The notes beneath the pieces were generated by a model that was not told the origin of the DNA, searched no databases, and was given only the letters and a program-made list of their open reading frames with translations. 52,557 nucleotides of DNA, from positions 1-52,557 of the forward strand of contig JAFUFT010000096.1 in assembly GCA_017469795.1 (NCBI GenBank), read 5' to 3'. Positions within the stretch are counted from its first letter, which is position 1. The number at the start of each line of letters is the position of its first letter. A program made the translations under genes and the position numbers. This DNA is from Oscillospiraceae bacterium (GTDB lineage: Bacteria > Bacillota > Clostridia > Oscillospirales > Oscillospiraceae). Below are positions 42,336 through 50,373 of this stretch, piece after piece.

Positions 42336-42891
42336 ACAAAGGGATCAGCGCCTTTGTCAGAAGCATGGCGCCAAGCAGCAGCGGCCATAGCCCGCATTGC
42401 AGCCGGAACGTCAGATACAGAGCAAACCCCCAAAGCGCCAGCCCGGTGCAGATCCCAAGGAATCTGCAGATGCGGCTGGCGCTTTCCGGAGGGAGCAGGA
42501 GCATGGCGGCGCACCGGAGCATCCGTCCGCCGTCCAGACCCGGCAGGGGAAGAAGGTTAAACAGGCCGAGAATCACGCTGTACAGGCCGAATTCCGGCCA
42601 GAGCGGAAGAAAAGAACCTGCCGCCAGACTGGCCAGCGGGCCTGCGGCTGCGGCGAGAAGCTCGTCCCGGTAGCTCAGGAGACCGGTCTCCATGACGGCG
42701 CCGGAAAAGGACAGGGTGATGGAAGGAATCGGATGACGGAGCAGCCGCAGGGCCAGAAGATGTCCCAGTTCATGAACTGCCGCCGCCAGAAGGAATGGAA
42801 GCAGGACTGCCGCTCTCTGGTAGAACAGCAGAGCGAGCCACAGGATCACGGACGGATGGACCGTCAGCTTCAGGGAGTGAGGTTTGCCCAT
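42322..42891 (-). CDS. M50 site-2 protease family protein (SpoIVFB-like)
   Basis: 189-residue intramembrane metalloprotease. The zinc motif HELGH is at residues 40-44, inside the second hydrophobic segment, and the third zinc ligand region PLPGLDGG lies at about 118-125. About five membrane helices are visible. Size and layout match SpoIVFB, which cleaves pro-SigmaK in Bacillus, but other M50 roles are possible and no pro-SigmaK gene is in view. The start ATG 42891 overlaps the preceding small ORF by 22 nt, implying coupling; its own ribosome site is weak. Confidence 0.85.
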   Translation of the reverse strand: MGKPHSLKLTVHPSVILWLALLFYQRAAVLLPFLLAAAVHELGHLLALRLLRHPIPSITLSFSGAVMETGLLSYRDELLAAAAGPLASLAAGSFLPLWPEFGLYSVILGLFNLLPLPGLDGGRMLRCAAMLLLPPESASRICRFLGICTGLALWGFALYLTFRLQCGLWPLLLGAMLLTKALIPLFSVS

Positions 42892-43052
42892 ACGGTCTGG
42901 ATCCTGGTTTCCGCCTGTTCTGCCGCGGCTTCCAGCCGCTGCTCCGTGGTGCCGAAGAGACGTTCGCCCAGACTCGGGATACTCACTGCCGCCGCCAAAA
43001 GAAACAGCATCAGGGCGGCGAAAAAGAACCAGCTTTGCATTCGCTTTCCCAA
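42870..43052 (-). CDS. 60-residue single-pass membrane protein upstream of the M50 protease
   Basis: Short protein: MGKRMQ, one strong membrane helix (about 7-24, WFFFAALMLFLLAAAVSI), then a Glu/Ala/Gln-rich helical tail (TTEQRLEAAAEQAETR). No named family recognised. The start is taken as TTG 43052, because the GAGGTG of the upstream hairpin arm is correctly spaced; a GTG at 43061 lies inside that arm. It overlaps the protease gene. In Bacillus the membrane protein SpoIVFA is encoded just before SpoIVFB and holds it in check. This gene has the same place but is far smaller, so any likeness is positional only. Confidence 0.65.
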   Translation of the reverse strand: MGKRMQSWFFFAALMLFLLAAAVSIPSLGERLFGTTEQRLEAAAEQAETRIQTVWANLTP

Positions 43053-43089
43053 AGAAATCACCTCGCTGCATTTTATGTGCGGCGAGGTG
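43051..43089 (-). terminator. Terminator-like hairpin after the dacF-like gene, overlapping the next ribosome site
   Basis: Minus strand CACCTCGC..GCA (43089-43078) pairs with TGC.GCGAGGTG (43070-43059) with one mismatch and a 7-nt loop, followed by ATTTCTTT. The 3' arm GAGGTG is the ribosome site of the 60-residue ORF that starts within the T-rich tail. Confidence 0.65.
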
Positions 43090-43097
43090 TTTCTATG

Positions 43098-44576
43098 TCA
43101 TGCGGGAAGCGGGAGGGGACCGCTGACCGGGACCGGATATTCCCGGCCAAAGGCGGCGTGGTTTATGCGCTGGCGCTCCGGACGGAAAATGGCCAGATCC
43201 ACCGGAGCCGCCGTCAGCAGGGGAGAGCTTCCGAGATAGACGCCCCGGTAGCGGAACTCAAGGGTCCCGACGGGAACGCCCTCATCCAGAGGCGCCTCCA
43301 ATCCGTCTGACAGAATCGAAACAGAGGTCAGATCATCCGGACCAAAGCCTGCGGGAAGCAGGGCGGAGACCGGATCCCGGCAGATCAGGTCGGCCATTCC
43401 CCGGCCCTTCGGGACCTTGATGGATACAGAGGTCGTTTCATCTGCCAGCGGTACGACGGACAGGGCCGCCGCCGCGTCCAGCAGAGCGGAGACTGTGACA
43501 AAATTCCCGTAATAGGGCGTGTCGTCCTCGTTCCATGCCTGCGCGCCCAGTACGACGATCAGATAGGAGAGATCTCCGTCCTGGGCCAGACTGATCACAC
43601 AGCGGCCGGCGGGGGTTGTGAACCCGGTCTTTCCGCCCAGCACCCGCTCGTCGTAGTATTCGTCGGTGATGCTGGTGCTGATGAGATAGTCTGTGGTGTG
43701 GAGTTCCCGAACTTCCGGCGCTTGCTCTGATTCTGCTTCTTCCGTTTCCTCGTCATATTCGGCTTCAGCCGGGGAGACGGGAACGGTCAGCTCATAATAT
43801 GTGGTGGAGATCAGCGTGCGGAACAGCTCGTACTCCATGGCGGCGGAAAAGATCAGCGCCAGATCCCTGGCGGTGGTATAGTGGTCGTCATCGTGCATGC
43901 CGTGAGGATTGGCGAAGTGCGTCCCGGTGCAGCCGAGGTCTTCCGCCTTCCGGTTCATCATCTCCACAAAGCCGTCCTGAGACCCGCCCAGATACTCCGC
44001 AAGGACCAGAGCGGCATCGTTGGCGGAGGCCACCATCAGACAGTAGAGCAGCTCCTCCAGCGTGTACTCCTCCCCGGGGGAGAGCTCTGCGGAGCTGCCG
44101 TCGGGATCCATGCCCTCCAGCGCGCTTTCCGTCACAGGGATAACGTCATAAAGACCGCCGTATTCCAGCGCCAGCAGACAGGTCATGACCTTTGTGACGC
44201 TGGCGGGTTCCCTGTGCCCATCGATGTTCTTTGCGAAGACCATGGTTCCGGTGGTCCGCTCCATCATGAGGACAGCCGCCGCGTCCTGCGGGAAATCCTC
44301 GTCGGAAAACAGCGAGCCCGAAGCGCCGAGAGAAAGACCGATGGGGTCAGACGGAACGAAGGAGTCCGCTGGGATGGATTCAGTTTCCTCCGCATTTTCC
44401 TCCTCCGGATCAACCGGCTCCTCCGAGGGAAATGAGTCCTCCGTTAGGGAGGAGCCTGTATCATACGCCTCGATGGAACTGTCCGCCTCCGTCAGACCGT
44501 CGGACGCAAGGACAGACAGCGGATTCAAAAACAGGATCACAGCAAGGAATAATGGTAAAAAACGGTGCTTTTTCAT
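43098..44576 (-). CDS. dacF: D-alanyl-D-alanine carboxypeptidase, S11 family (DacF-like)
   Basis: 492-residue exported penicillin-binding protein trimming pentapeptide stems. A signal peptide (KKHRFLPLFLAVILFLNPLSVLA, about 1-24) is followed by an unusually acidic Ser/Glu/Pro linker (about 27-79). The transpeptidase-like domain has SVTK at 126-129, SAN near 183, and KTG in LGGKTGFTTPAG. An acidic insert lies before KTG (EYDEETEEAESEQAPE). A C-terminal beta domain lacks an obvious amphipathic anchor. S11 enzymes next to sporulation genes are often forespore or mother-cell specific; here a vegetative-type promoter precedes it. The start MKKHR follows the family pattern. Confidence 0.92.
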   Translation of the reverse strand: MKKHRFLPLFLAVILFLNPLSVLASDGLTEADSSIEAYDTGSSLTEDSFPSEEPVDPEEENAEETESIPADSFVPSDPIGLSLGASGSLFSDEDFPQDAAAVLMMERTTGTMVFAKNIDGHREPASVTKVMTCLLALEYGGLYDVIPVTESALEGMDPDGSSAELSPGEEYTLEELLYCLMVASANDAALVLAEYLGGSQDGFVEMMNRKAEDLGCTGTHFANPHGMHDDDHYTTARDLALIFSAAMEYELFRTLISTTYYELTVPVSPAEAEYDEETEEAESEQAPEVRELHTTDYLISTSITDEYYDERVLGGKTGFTTPAGRCVISLAQDGDLSYLIVVLGAQAWNEDDTPYYGNFVTVSALLDAAAALSVVPLADETTSVSIKVPKGRGMADLICRDPVSALLPAGFGPDDLTSVSILSDGLEAPLDEGVPVGTLEFRYRGVYLGSSPLLTAAPVDLAIFRPERQRINHAAFGREYPVPVSGPLPLPA

Positions 44577-44609
44577 GCATTCTATTCTCCGTGGCTTGAT
44601 TTTTCGCAT

Positions 44610-44639
44610 ATTATATCAGCTGGCCGCAGAGAGTGTCAA
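44610..44639 (-). promoter_or_regulatory. Consensus promoter of the dacF-like gene
   Basis: Minus strand: TTGACA (44639-44634), 18-nt spacer ending TGA (extended -10), TATAAT (44615-44610). Both boxes are perfect. Confidence 0.85.
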
Positions 44640-44772
44640 GCAGGCAGCAGAAAGGGAATATGCGGGAGTGCGAGTCCGCTTTGCAAATTCACGGGTCATA
44701 CATCCGTGAGGCCGCATTGCCTGCGGGAATCGCAAATCCGAAAAAGGATCAGAAAGAAGGGAGGCACTTGGG

Positions 44773-45336
44773 GTGAGACGGTTACTGATAGCGTTTGCCG
44801 GCCAAAGGAGCCGGGCCTATATCGCGCAGCTGCTGCGGGAAGCCGGAATGGATGTATCCGGGACCTTCGGGACCGGATTGGATGTTTTGATGGAGTGCCG
44901 TTCCGGTGACGTGGTGGTTTGCGGGGACAGACTGCTGGATATGACGGCGGAGGAGCTGTCGGATCAGCTTCCCGAACGCTGCGGCATGGTGCTTTTGGCA
45001 GAAGAAGCGCAGCTGGCGGCGTTTCCGGACGGCTCCGTGATGAAGCTGACGGCTCCGGTATCGCAGACTATGCTGGCCGCTTCCGTTCGGGAGATCCTGA
45101 CGCGGAAGGCAGCGCCGCCGGCGCCGCCAAAACGCACGATCGGGGAGCAGGAGGTCGTCAATGCCGCCAAGGAGATCCTGATGAGCCGGCAGGGGATGAC
45201 GGAAACGGAGGCCCACCGTTACCTCCAGAAGCAGAGCATGAACAGCGGACTGAAAATGACCGTGACGGCAGCCCGGCTGATCGAGCAGGCAGAAGCATCA
45301 GGCGGGGAGGTGAACCTGGAACCGGCAACACAATAG
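44773..45336 (+). CDS. ANTAR-domain RNA-binding regulator
   Basis: 187-residue protein. A receiver-like N-terminal domain (about 1-115) lacks an obvious full phosphorylation set, and a Pro/Ala linker (APPAPPKR) leads to a C-terminal ANTAR domain (about 128-178, AKEILMSRQGMTETEAHRYLQKQSM). ANTAR proteins bind tandem hairpins in mRNA leaders and prevent termination, and in Clostridia they often control glutamine or nitrogen genes. No such target is adjacent. It starts at GTG 44773 with GGGAGG upstream; no clear promoter was found in the 133-bp gap to the dacF promoter. Confidence 0.87.
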   Translation: MRRLLIAFAGQRSRAYIAQLLREAGMDVSGTFGTGLDVLMECRSGDVVVCGDRLLDMTAEELSDQLPERCGMVLLAEEAQLAAFPDGSVMKLTAPVSQTMLAASVREILTRKAAPPAPPKRTIGEQEVVNAAKEILMSRQGMTETEAHRYLQKQSMNSGLKMTVTAARLIEQAEASGGEVNLEPATQ

Positions 45337-45398
45337 GAAAGGGCAGATGCGTGCCGGCCGGAAAGACTGGATTTCGGTCAGCCGGGACGGATTTGCTC

Positions 45399-45426
45399 TT
45401 GACTTTTTGCCGCCCCGTGATATAAT
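45399..45426 (+). promoter_or_regulatory. tRNA-Pro promoter
   Basis: TTGACT (45399-45404), 16-nt spacer ending TGA, TATAAT (45421-45426), 11 nt before the mature tRNA. Confidence 0.85.
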
Positions 45427-45437
45427 AATGCCTGCAT

Positions 45438-45514
45438 CGGGGTGTGGCGAAGCTTGGTATCGCGCATGGTTCGGGTCCATGAGGCCGCGGGTTCGAATCC
45501 CGCCACTCCGACCA
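45438..45514 (+). tRNA. tRNA-Pro (anticodon CGG)
   Basis: Complete cloverleaf. Acceptor CGGGGTG (45438-45444) pairs with CACTCCG (45504-45510), with one G.T. The D arm contains AGCTTGGTAT, and the anticodon stem is CATGG/CCATG. The loop TTCGGGT gives anticodon CGG at 45472-45474 with the expected G37. The T arm is GCGGG-TTCGAAT-CCCGC. The CCA end is encoded. It reads CCG codons, which are frequent in this GC-rich window. Confidence 0.97.
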
Positions 45515-45518
45515 TTTT

Positions 45519-45552
45519 CTCCATGGGATCGTCCGATCCTGTGGAGTTTTTT
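45519..45552 (+). terminator. Terminator after tRNA-Pro
   Basis: CTCCA (45519-45523) pairs with TGGAG (45542-45546), with inner GGATCG/CGATCC, followed by TTTTTT (45547-45552). Confidence 0.9.
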
Positions 45553-45626
45553 ACTATTTGTTGTGCTTTTCGGTGGAGGCTCCTATTTTTTCCACAAAAT
45601 ATTGATGTTTCTTTGAATACAATCTA

Positions 45627-45666
45627 TTGCAAATTGATAGGGAAAGTGATAAAATTGATACGATAA
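45627..45666 (+). promoter_or_regulatory. Promoter and candidate operators of the ABC importer operon
   Basis: TTGCAA (45627-45632), 17-nt spacer ending TGA, TAAAAT (45650-45655). The direct repeat AAATTGATA occurs at 45631-45639 and 45652-45660, exactly two helical turns apart, overlapping both promoter boxes. ATACGATAA follows at 45658-45666. Binding of a repressor is an inference. The rest of the gap 45553-45715 shows only a small TGCC/GGCA hairpin. Confidence 0.6.
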
Positions 45667-45715
45667 TGCGTTATTGCCGTTTTTTGGCATAGCAGTGTGG
45701 AAGGAGGCAATTCAT

Positions 45716-47215
45716 TTGGAGCATGAGAAAGTAATTGTAGAGCTCAGAGAGATCACAAAGACCTTTCCCGGCGTCAAAGCGCTTGACGGTGTTTCCTTTG
45801 ACGTTCGCGAGGGCGAAGTCCATTCGCTCTGCGGCGAGAATGGCGCGGGGAAAAGTACACTGATCAAAGTTATGACCGGCGCGCATCAGGCGAACAGCGG
45901 CGAATATCTGATCGATGGCGTTCCGGTTCATATCAAAAGCACCCAGGAGGCCATTGCACTCGGCGTTTCCTGCGTATATCAGGAACTGTCCATCGCCCCG
46001 CAGCTTGATGTGGCAAAGAATTTGTTTATCGGCAATCTGCCGATGAAGGCCGGGCTTGTGGATCACAAGACGCTCTACCGCCGTTCTGCGGAAATCCTCA
46101 AGGAGCTCGGCATGGATATCTCGCCCAAGACGATCGCGGGCGACCTCTCTGTGGGACAGCAGCAGATGCTGGAGATTGGGCGCGCGCTGACGAGAAACGC
46201 CCGGCTCATCATCATGGACGAGCCGACCTCGTCGCTTTCCGAGGCGGAGACCGAGACACTCTTCGGCGTGATCAAGCAGCTCACGGCGAAAAATATCGCC
46301 GTGGTGTACATCTCCCACAAGCTCGATGAAGTCATGTATCTCTCGGACCGGATCACCGTGATCCGAGACGGCAAGAACATCATCAGCAAAAACAAGGAGG
46401 AGCTGACCCAGGAGGAGCTGATCGCCAACATGATCGGCCGTCCGCTGGACAAGCAGTATCCCCCGAAGACCGGACGGAAGCAGGGCGACGTTGTGCTGGA
46501 CGTCGAGAACCTGTCCGGTGAGAAATTCCACAATGTTTCCTTCCAGGTGCGCGCTGGCGAAGTGGTCGGCTTTTTCGGCCTTGTCGGTGCGGGACGCAGC
46601 GAGATCATGCGTGCCATCTTCGGCGCGGACAAGCCCACGGACGGCGTTGTGACGGTCCATGGAAAACAGATCAAGAAGGGCTCCCCTGTGGACGCCATCT
46701 CCAAGGGCATCGGATTTGCCACCGAGGACCGGAAGAAGGAGGGCCTGATGCTCCGTCTGAGCATCCTCCTCAACTCCACCGTGGTGAAGCTGCCCCAGCT
46801 TTCCACCGTCGGCGTCATCGACCGGAAGCGTCAGGGCGCAGACGCGGAAAAATACGTCACCGCCATGCGGACCAAGACGCCCTCCGTCAACCAGCTGGTG
46901 GGCAACCTCTCCGGCGGAAACCAGCAGAAGGTTGTTCTGGCAAAGTGGCTGACCATGGAGCCTGAGGTCCTGATTGTGGACGAACCCACAAGAGGCATTG
47001 ACGTGGGCTCCAAGGCGGAGATCTATGAGATCATCAATGATCTGGCCAAGGAGGGAATGGCGATCATCGTGGTGTCCTCCGAAATCGAAGAGATTTTCGG
47101 CGTGTGCGACAGCGTGATTACCATCTATGAGGGCAAAATGACCGCGCAGCTTCCGATCACGGATGATCTGACCCGGGAGAAAGTCCTCGCCTGCAGTCTG
47201 GGAGGTGAGCCGTAA
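45716..47215 (+). CDS. Sugar-type ABC importer, ATP-binding protein (RbsA/MglA-like)
   Basis: 499-residue protein with two fused ABC domains, the layout of ribose/galactose/simple-sugar importers. First domain: Walker A GENGAGKSTLIKVM, signature LSVGQQQMLEI, Walker B LIIMDEPTSSLS. Second domain: degenerate P-loop GLVGAGRSE, LSGGNQQKV, VLIVDEPTRGIDVG. It starts at TTG 45716 with AAGGAGG 8 nt upstream. The stop overlaps the next ATG by one base (TAATG). Members of this class also carry nucleosides and autoinducers, so sugar transport is only the default guess. Confidence 0.93.
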   Translation: MEHEKVIVELREITKTFPGVKALDGVSFDVREGEVHSLCGENGAGKSTLIKVMTGAHQANSGEYLIDGVPVHIKSTQEAIALGVSCVYQELSIAPQLDVAKNLFIGNLPMKAGLVDHKTLYRRSAEILKELGMDISPKTIAGDLSVGQQQMLEIGRALTRNARLIIMDEPTSSLSEAETETLFGVIKQLTAKNIAVVYISHKLDEVMYLSDRITVIRDGKNIISKNKEELTQEELIANMIGRPLDKQYPPKTGRKQGDVVLDVENLSGEKFHNVSFQVRAGEVVGFFGLVGAGRSEIMRAIFGADKPTDGVVTVHGKQIKKGSPVDAISKGIGFATEDRKKEGLMLRLSILLNSTVVKLPQLSTVGVIDRKRQGADAEKYVTAMRTKTPSVNQLVGNLSGGNQQKVVLAKWLTMEPEVLIVDEPTRGIDVGSKAEIYEIINDLAKEGMAIIVVSSEIEEIFGVCDSVITIYEGKMTAQLPITDDLTREKVLACSLGGEP

Positions 47216-48189
47216 TGGAGAATAAGAAGCAGAATATCGTCAAACGCTTTTTCTCGTTGGATTCCAGCGCGGTTATCGTGGCCATGATCGTTTTGATCCT
47301 GCTGGTGTCGATCCTGTCTCCCGTGATCACCGGCGGCAACTTCCTGACCACCGACAACATTATGAACATCTTCCGGAAGCAGACCTACATCGGAATCCTG
47401 GCCTGCGGCATGACGCTGATCATGATCACCGGAAATATCGACCTGAGTGTCGGCAACATGATGACGCTGCTCACGGTGATCTGTGCGCTGCTGTCCAAGA
47501 GCGTCGGGCCTCTTCCCGCGATTCTGCTGACGCTGTTGTTCGGCGCCCTGTGCGGCTTCCTCAACGGCGTACTCGTCGGCCCTCTGGGACTCAACGCGTT
47601 TATCACCACGCTGGGTACCACGTCCATCTTCTACGCGCTCACTCTGATCATATCCTCGGGTTATACCGAGCGTGCCCAGTCCCCTATCTTTGACGCCATC
47701 GGCTCCGGCAGCCTCGGATTCATCCCTGTGCCGGTTATCATCATGGCGGTCGTGGTGGTGGTGTTCTGGTTCCTTCTGAAGCGGACTGTTTTCGGACAGC
47801 AGCTCTACGCCATCGGCGCAAATCAGACGGCGGCGAAATTCTCGGGAATCCGCTCCCGTCAGCGCGTCATGCTGACCTACATCCTCACCGGCCTGTGCTG
47901 CGCGCTGGCTGCCATCGTCATGATCGCCCGTTCCACCTCCGCCAATCCCCAGGCGGCCGGCGGCAAGGAAATGGACGTGATCCTGGCCGTGGTCGTGGGC
48001 GGTACGTCCATCGCCGGCGGCAAGGGCTCCATGTTCGGCACGGTGCTTGGCTTCCTGTTCATCGGATTCATGACCACAGGCTTTACGTTCCTTGGCATGA
48101 ATGAATACATTCAGAGCATCGTGACCGGCGTGATTCTGGTTGCGGCTCTGAGTTTCGACGTGATCAAAGCAAGGAGGAGTAAGCTGTGA
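47215..48189 (+). CDS. ABC importer permease 1 (RbsC family)
   Basis: 324-residue permease with about eight to ten membrane helices. Family blocks: GMTLIMITGNIDLSVGNMM, GPLGLNAFITTLGTTSIFYAL and AAIVMIARSTSANPQAAGGKEMD with VVVGGTSIAGGKGSMFGTVLG. It is translated directly after the ATPase (one-base overlap), and its stop overlaps the GTG of the second permease. It forms the pore together with permease 2. Confidence 0.93.
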   Translation: MENKKQNIVKRFFSLDSSAVIVAMIVLILLVSILSPVITGGNFLTTDNIMNIFRKQTYIGILACGMTLIMITGNIDLSVGNMMTLLTVICALLSKSVGPLPAILLTLLFGALCGFLNGVLVGPLGLNAFITTLGTTSIFYALTLIISSGYTERAQSPIFDAIGSGSLGFIPVPVIIMAVVVVVFWFLLKRTVFGQQLYAIGANQTAAKFSGIRSRQRVMLTYILTGLCCALAAIVMIARSTSANPQAAGGKEMDVILAVVVGGTSIAGGKGSMFGTVLGFLFIGFMTTGFTFLGMNEYIQSIVTGVILVAALSFDVIKARRSKL

Positions 48190-49163
48190 AAGAGAATGTT
48201 GCACTGCCTGCAAGCACCCGCATCAAGCGGCTCGTCACGGATTACAACTCCGTGGCCATCGTCCTGTTCCTGCTGATCATCGCCACCTTCGTCGTGGACG
48301 GCTTCGGCGGGAAGTCCATCAATACGATCCTGATTCAGGCCAGCCTGTATGGATTTGTGGCACTTGGATTGTCTCTGGTCATGATCACCGGAAATATCGA
48401 CCTGTCCGTAGGCTATCAGCTTTGTACCGCCGCTATCGTATGCGTGCTGGTGCTCAACGCCACCGGAAGCATGATCGTGGCCTGCATCGCCGCTCTTGCC
48501 TGCGGCGCTCTGACCGGTACGATCAACGGCCTGGTCGTGACAAAGATCGGCGTCAATCCGCTGATTGCCACCATTGCCACCAACTATATTTACAAAGGAT
48601 TCTCCTACTTCTTCACGGAGAATGGTTCTCTCACGCCGGATAAGACCTATAAGGATGCGCTGCGGTCCATTGCCAAGGCCCAGCTCGGTTCCTCGTGGCT
48701 GACCGTCACGATCATCATCTTTATTGTAGTGCTTGCCATTGTGTTCTTCATCCTGTATAAGACGAAGTTCGGCAACAGCCTCTACATCAGCGGCGACAAT
48801 GCAGAAGCCGGCCAGTTCGCCGGAATCAACATCAATCGGATCAACTTCACCGCCTTCCTGCTGTGCGGCGTGTTCTGCGCAGCGTCCGCCATCCTCTTTG
48901 CGTCTGATTCTGCCGGCGTCACCTACACCATGGGCGAAGGCAAAGACGTGTTTGCCATTTCCGCCTGTGTCATCGGCGGCATCAAGATGGTAGGCGGCAA
49001 AGGCACCATGGTCAATGTGCTCAGCGGTGTGCTGATCATGCGCATTATCTCCAAGGCTCTGGATATGATGCTCCTGCCGCAGCAGTGGTCCAACTTCGTC
49101 TCCGGCGCGCTGCTGGTGGTGATCCTGATCGTTGACGCCCTGTCCTCCCGGAAGAAAAACTGA
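48186..49163 (+). CDS. ABC importer permease 2 (RbsC family)
   Basis: 325-residue paralogue of permease 1, with the same LVMITGNIDLSVGYQLC block, GLVVTKIGVNPLIATIATNYIYKG and ACVIGGIKMVGGKGTMVNVLSG. Two different permeases imply a heterodimeric channel, as in several purine-nucleoside and autoinducer-2 systems, whereas the ribose system uses a homodimer. It starts at GTG 48186, overlapping the previous stop (GTGA). Confidence 0.92.
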   Translation: MKENVALPASTRIKRLVTDYNSVAIVLFLLIIATFVVDGFGGKSINTILIQASLYGFVALGLSLVMITGNIDLSVGYQLCTAAIVCVLVLNATGSMIVACIAALACGALTGTINGLVVTKIGVNPLIATIATNYIYKGFSYFFTENGSLTPDKTYKDALRSIAKAQLGSSWLTVTIIIFIVVLAIVFFILYKTKFGNSLYISGDNAEAGQFAGININRINFTAFLLCGVFCAASAILFASDSAGVTYTMGEGKDVFAISACVIGGIKMVGGKGTMVNVLSGVLIMRIISKALDMMLLPQQWSNFVSGALLVVILIVDALSSRKKN

Positions 49164-49239
49164 GGGAACAGGAATCATTTATCAGTATGTGTCCGTTTAT
49201 ACGGTTGCATAAATTAATTTACCGAGAAAGGAAATGAAC

Positions 49240-50319
49240 ATGAAAAAGATTCTCGCACTTCTTCTTGCTCTGTCGCTGGTCCTGGCGCTGTGCGCCTGCG
49301 GTTCCGCGGCAGAGACCCCCGCTGCCTCTGCGGCCAGCGCTGCCGAGGGTGCCGCTTCCGCTGCGGAAGCTGCTCCTGCTGAGGACGCCGCCCCCGCTGA
49401 GGACGCTGCTCCTGCCGCTGCTGCCGATCTGGATCGGAACGGCGACGGCAAGATCACCATCGGCTACTCCACCATCGCTTATGCCATTGCTCCTCTGACT
49501 CAGATCCTCTGCGACAACCTCAAAGAGCTCACTGAGGCCGAGGGCTGGGAGTTCTCCTACCTGGCCGCTGAGGGTGACGCTGTGCTCCAGGGCCAGCAGG
49601 TTCAGACCCTGATCGACCAGAACCCCGACTATCTGGTTATGTTCCCCGCTGACGCTGATCTGGCTGTTGACTGGGTGCAGGCTGCCAACGAGGCCGGTGT
49701 GACCGTGCTTCTGGTTGGTACCGATGTGGCTGAGGACGGCAGACAGTATGCTTCCGCCTTCTGCGGCCCCAACAACTATGAGATGGGTGTTGAGCTGGCT
49801 CAGGCTCTGATCGATGCCAACGGCGCCGACGCTGCGTTGAACATCGTTGAGATCGGCGGCAACGCCGGCCAGGCTGACTACATCGACCGTAAGGCCGGTT
49901 TTGAGGAGACCATCAAGGCCAACTCCAACTACCAGTTCCTGGGCGACACCGCATGGTGCCACTCCAGCCGTACCGACGCACAGGATTCCATGGCTGACTT
50001 CATCTCCACCTATGGCGATCAGATCAACGTGCTCTACGGCATGGACGATGACCTGACCCTGGGCGGCGTGAACGCCATTGCTGAGGCCGGCAAGACCGAT
50101 GCGATCCAGGTTTACTCCATCACCGGCCAGATCGAGGCCATCCAGGCCATCAAGGACGGCAAAATGGTGACCACTGCTTATACTCCCACCCGCCAGACCG
50201 CTTCTCTGGTGATCGACACCATTAAGGCGATGACCGCGGGCGCTGTGGATTATCAGCAGTCCTACATCCCCGAGCTGATCACGAAGGACAACGCCGACAA
50301 CTATCAGGGCGAGTTCTGA
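49240..50319 (+). CDS. ABC importer substrate-binding lipoprotein
   Basis: 359-residue periplasmic-binding-protein type I lipoprotein. The signal MKKILALLLALSLVLALCAC has the lipidated Cys at 20. A low-complexity Ala/Glu/Pro linker (about 22-62, with AEDAAP repeats) follows. Then comes DRNGDGKI at 65-72, which has the spacing of a calcium-binding EF-hand or dockerin loop, and the two-lobed binding domain (ITIGYSTIAYAI, NPDYLVMFPADADLAVDW, EIGGNAGQADYIDRKAGFEE). ATG 49240 is 7 nt after GAAAGGA; ATG 49234 is too close. Codon use is biased toward GCT/GTT-type codons, unlike the neighbours, which suggests high expression. The ligand is unknown. Confidence 0.92.
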   Translation: MKKILALLLALSLVLALCACGSAAETPAASAASAAEGAASAAEAAPAEDAAPAEDAAPAAAADLDRNGDGKITIGYSTIAYAIAPLTQILCDNLKELTEAEGWEFSYLAAEGDAVLQGQQVQTLIDQNPDYLVMFPADADLAVDWVQAANEAGVTVLLVGTDVAEDGRQYASAFCGPNNYEMGVELAQALIDANGADAALNIVEIGGNAGQADYIDRKAGFEETIKANSNYQFLGDTAWCHSSRTDAQDSMADFISTYGDQINVLYGMDDDLTLGGVNAIAEAGKTDAIQVYSITGQIEAIQAIKDGKMVTTAYTPTRQTASLVIDTIKAMTAGAVDYQQSYIPELITKDNADNYQGEF

Positions 50320-50331
50320 TTTGGCTAAGAG

Positions 50332-50360
50332 AGCCCCGGGCTTTATGCTCGGGGCTTTTT
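50332..50360 (+). terminator. Terminator after the ABC importer operon
   Basis: AGCCCCG (50332-50338) pairs with CGGGGCT (50350-50356) and an inner GC pairing, followed by TTTTT. Confidence 0.9.
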
Positions 50361-50373
50361 CTATAACCAAGAG

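Noticed and set aside
45442..45666. Short open frame across the tRNA region
   Set aside because: It overlaps a complete tRNA-Pro with its own promoter and terminator.
47125..48213. 362-codon open frame opposite permease 1
   Set aside because: His/Asp/Gln-rich shadow of a membrane protein gene; the sense strand has all permease motifs.
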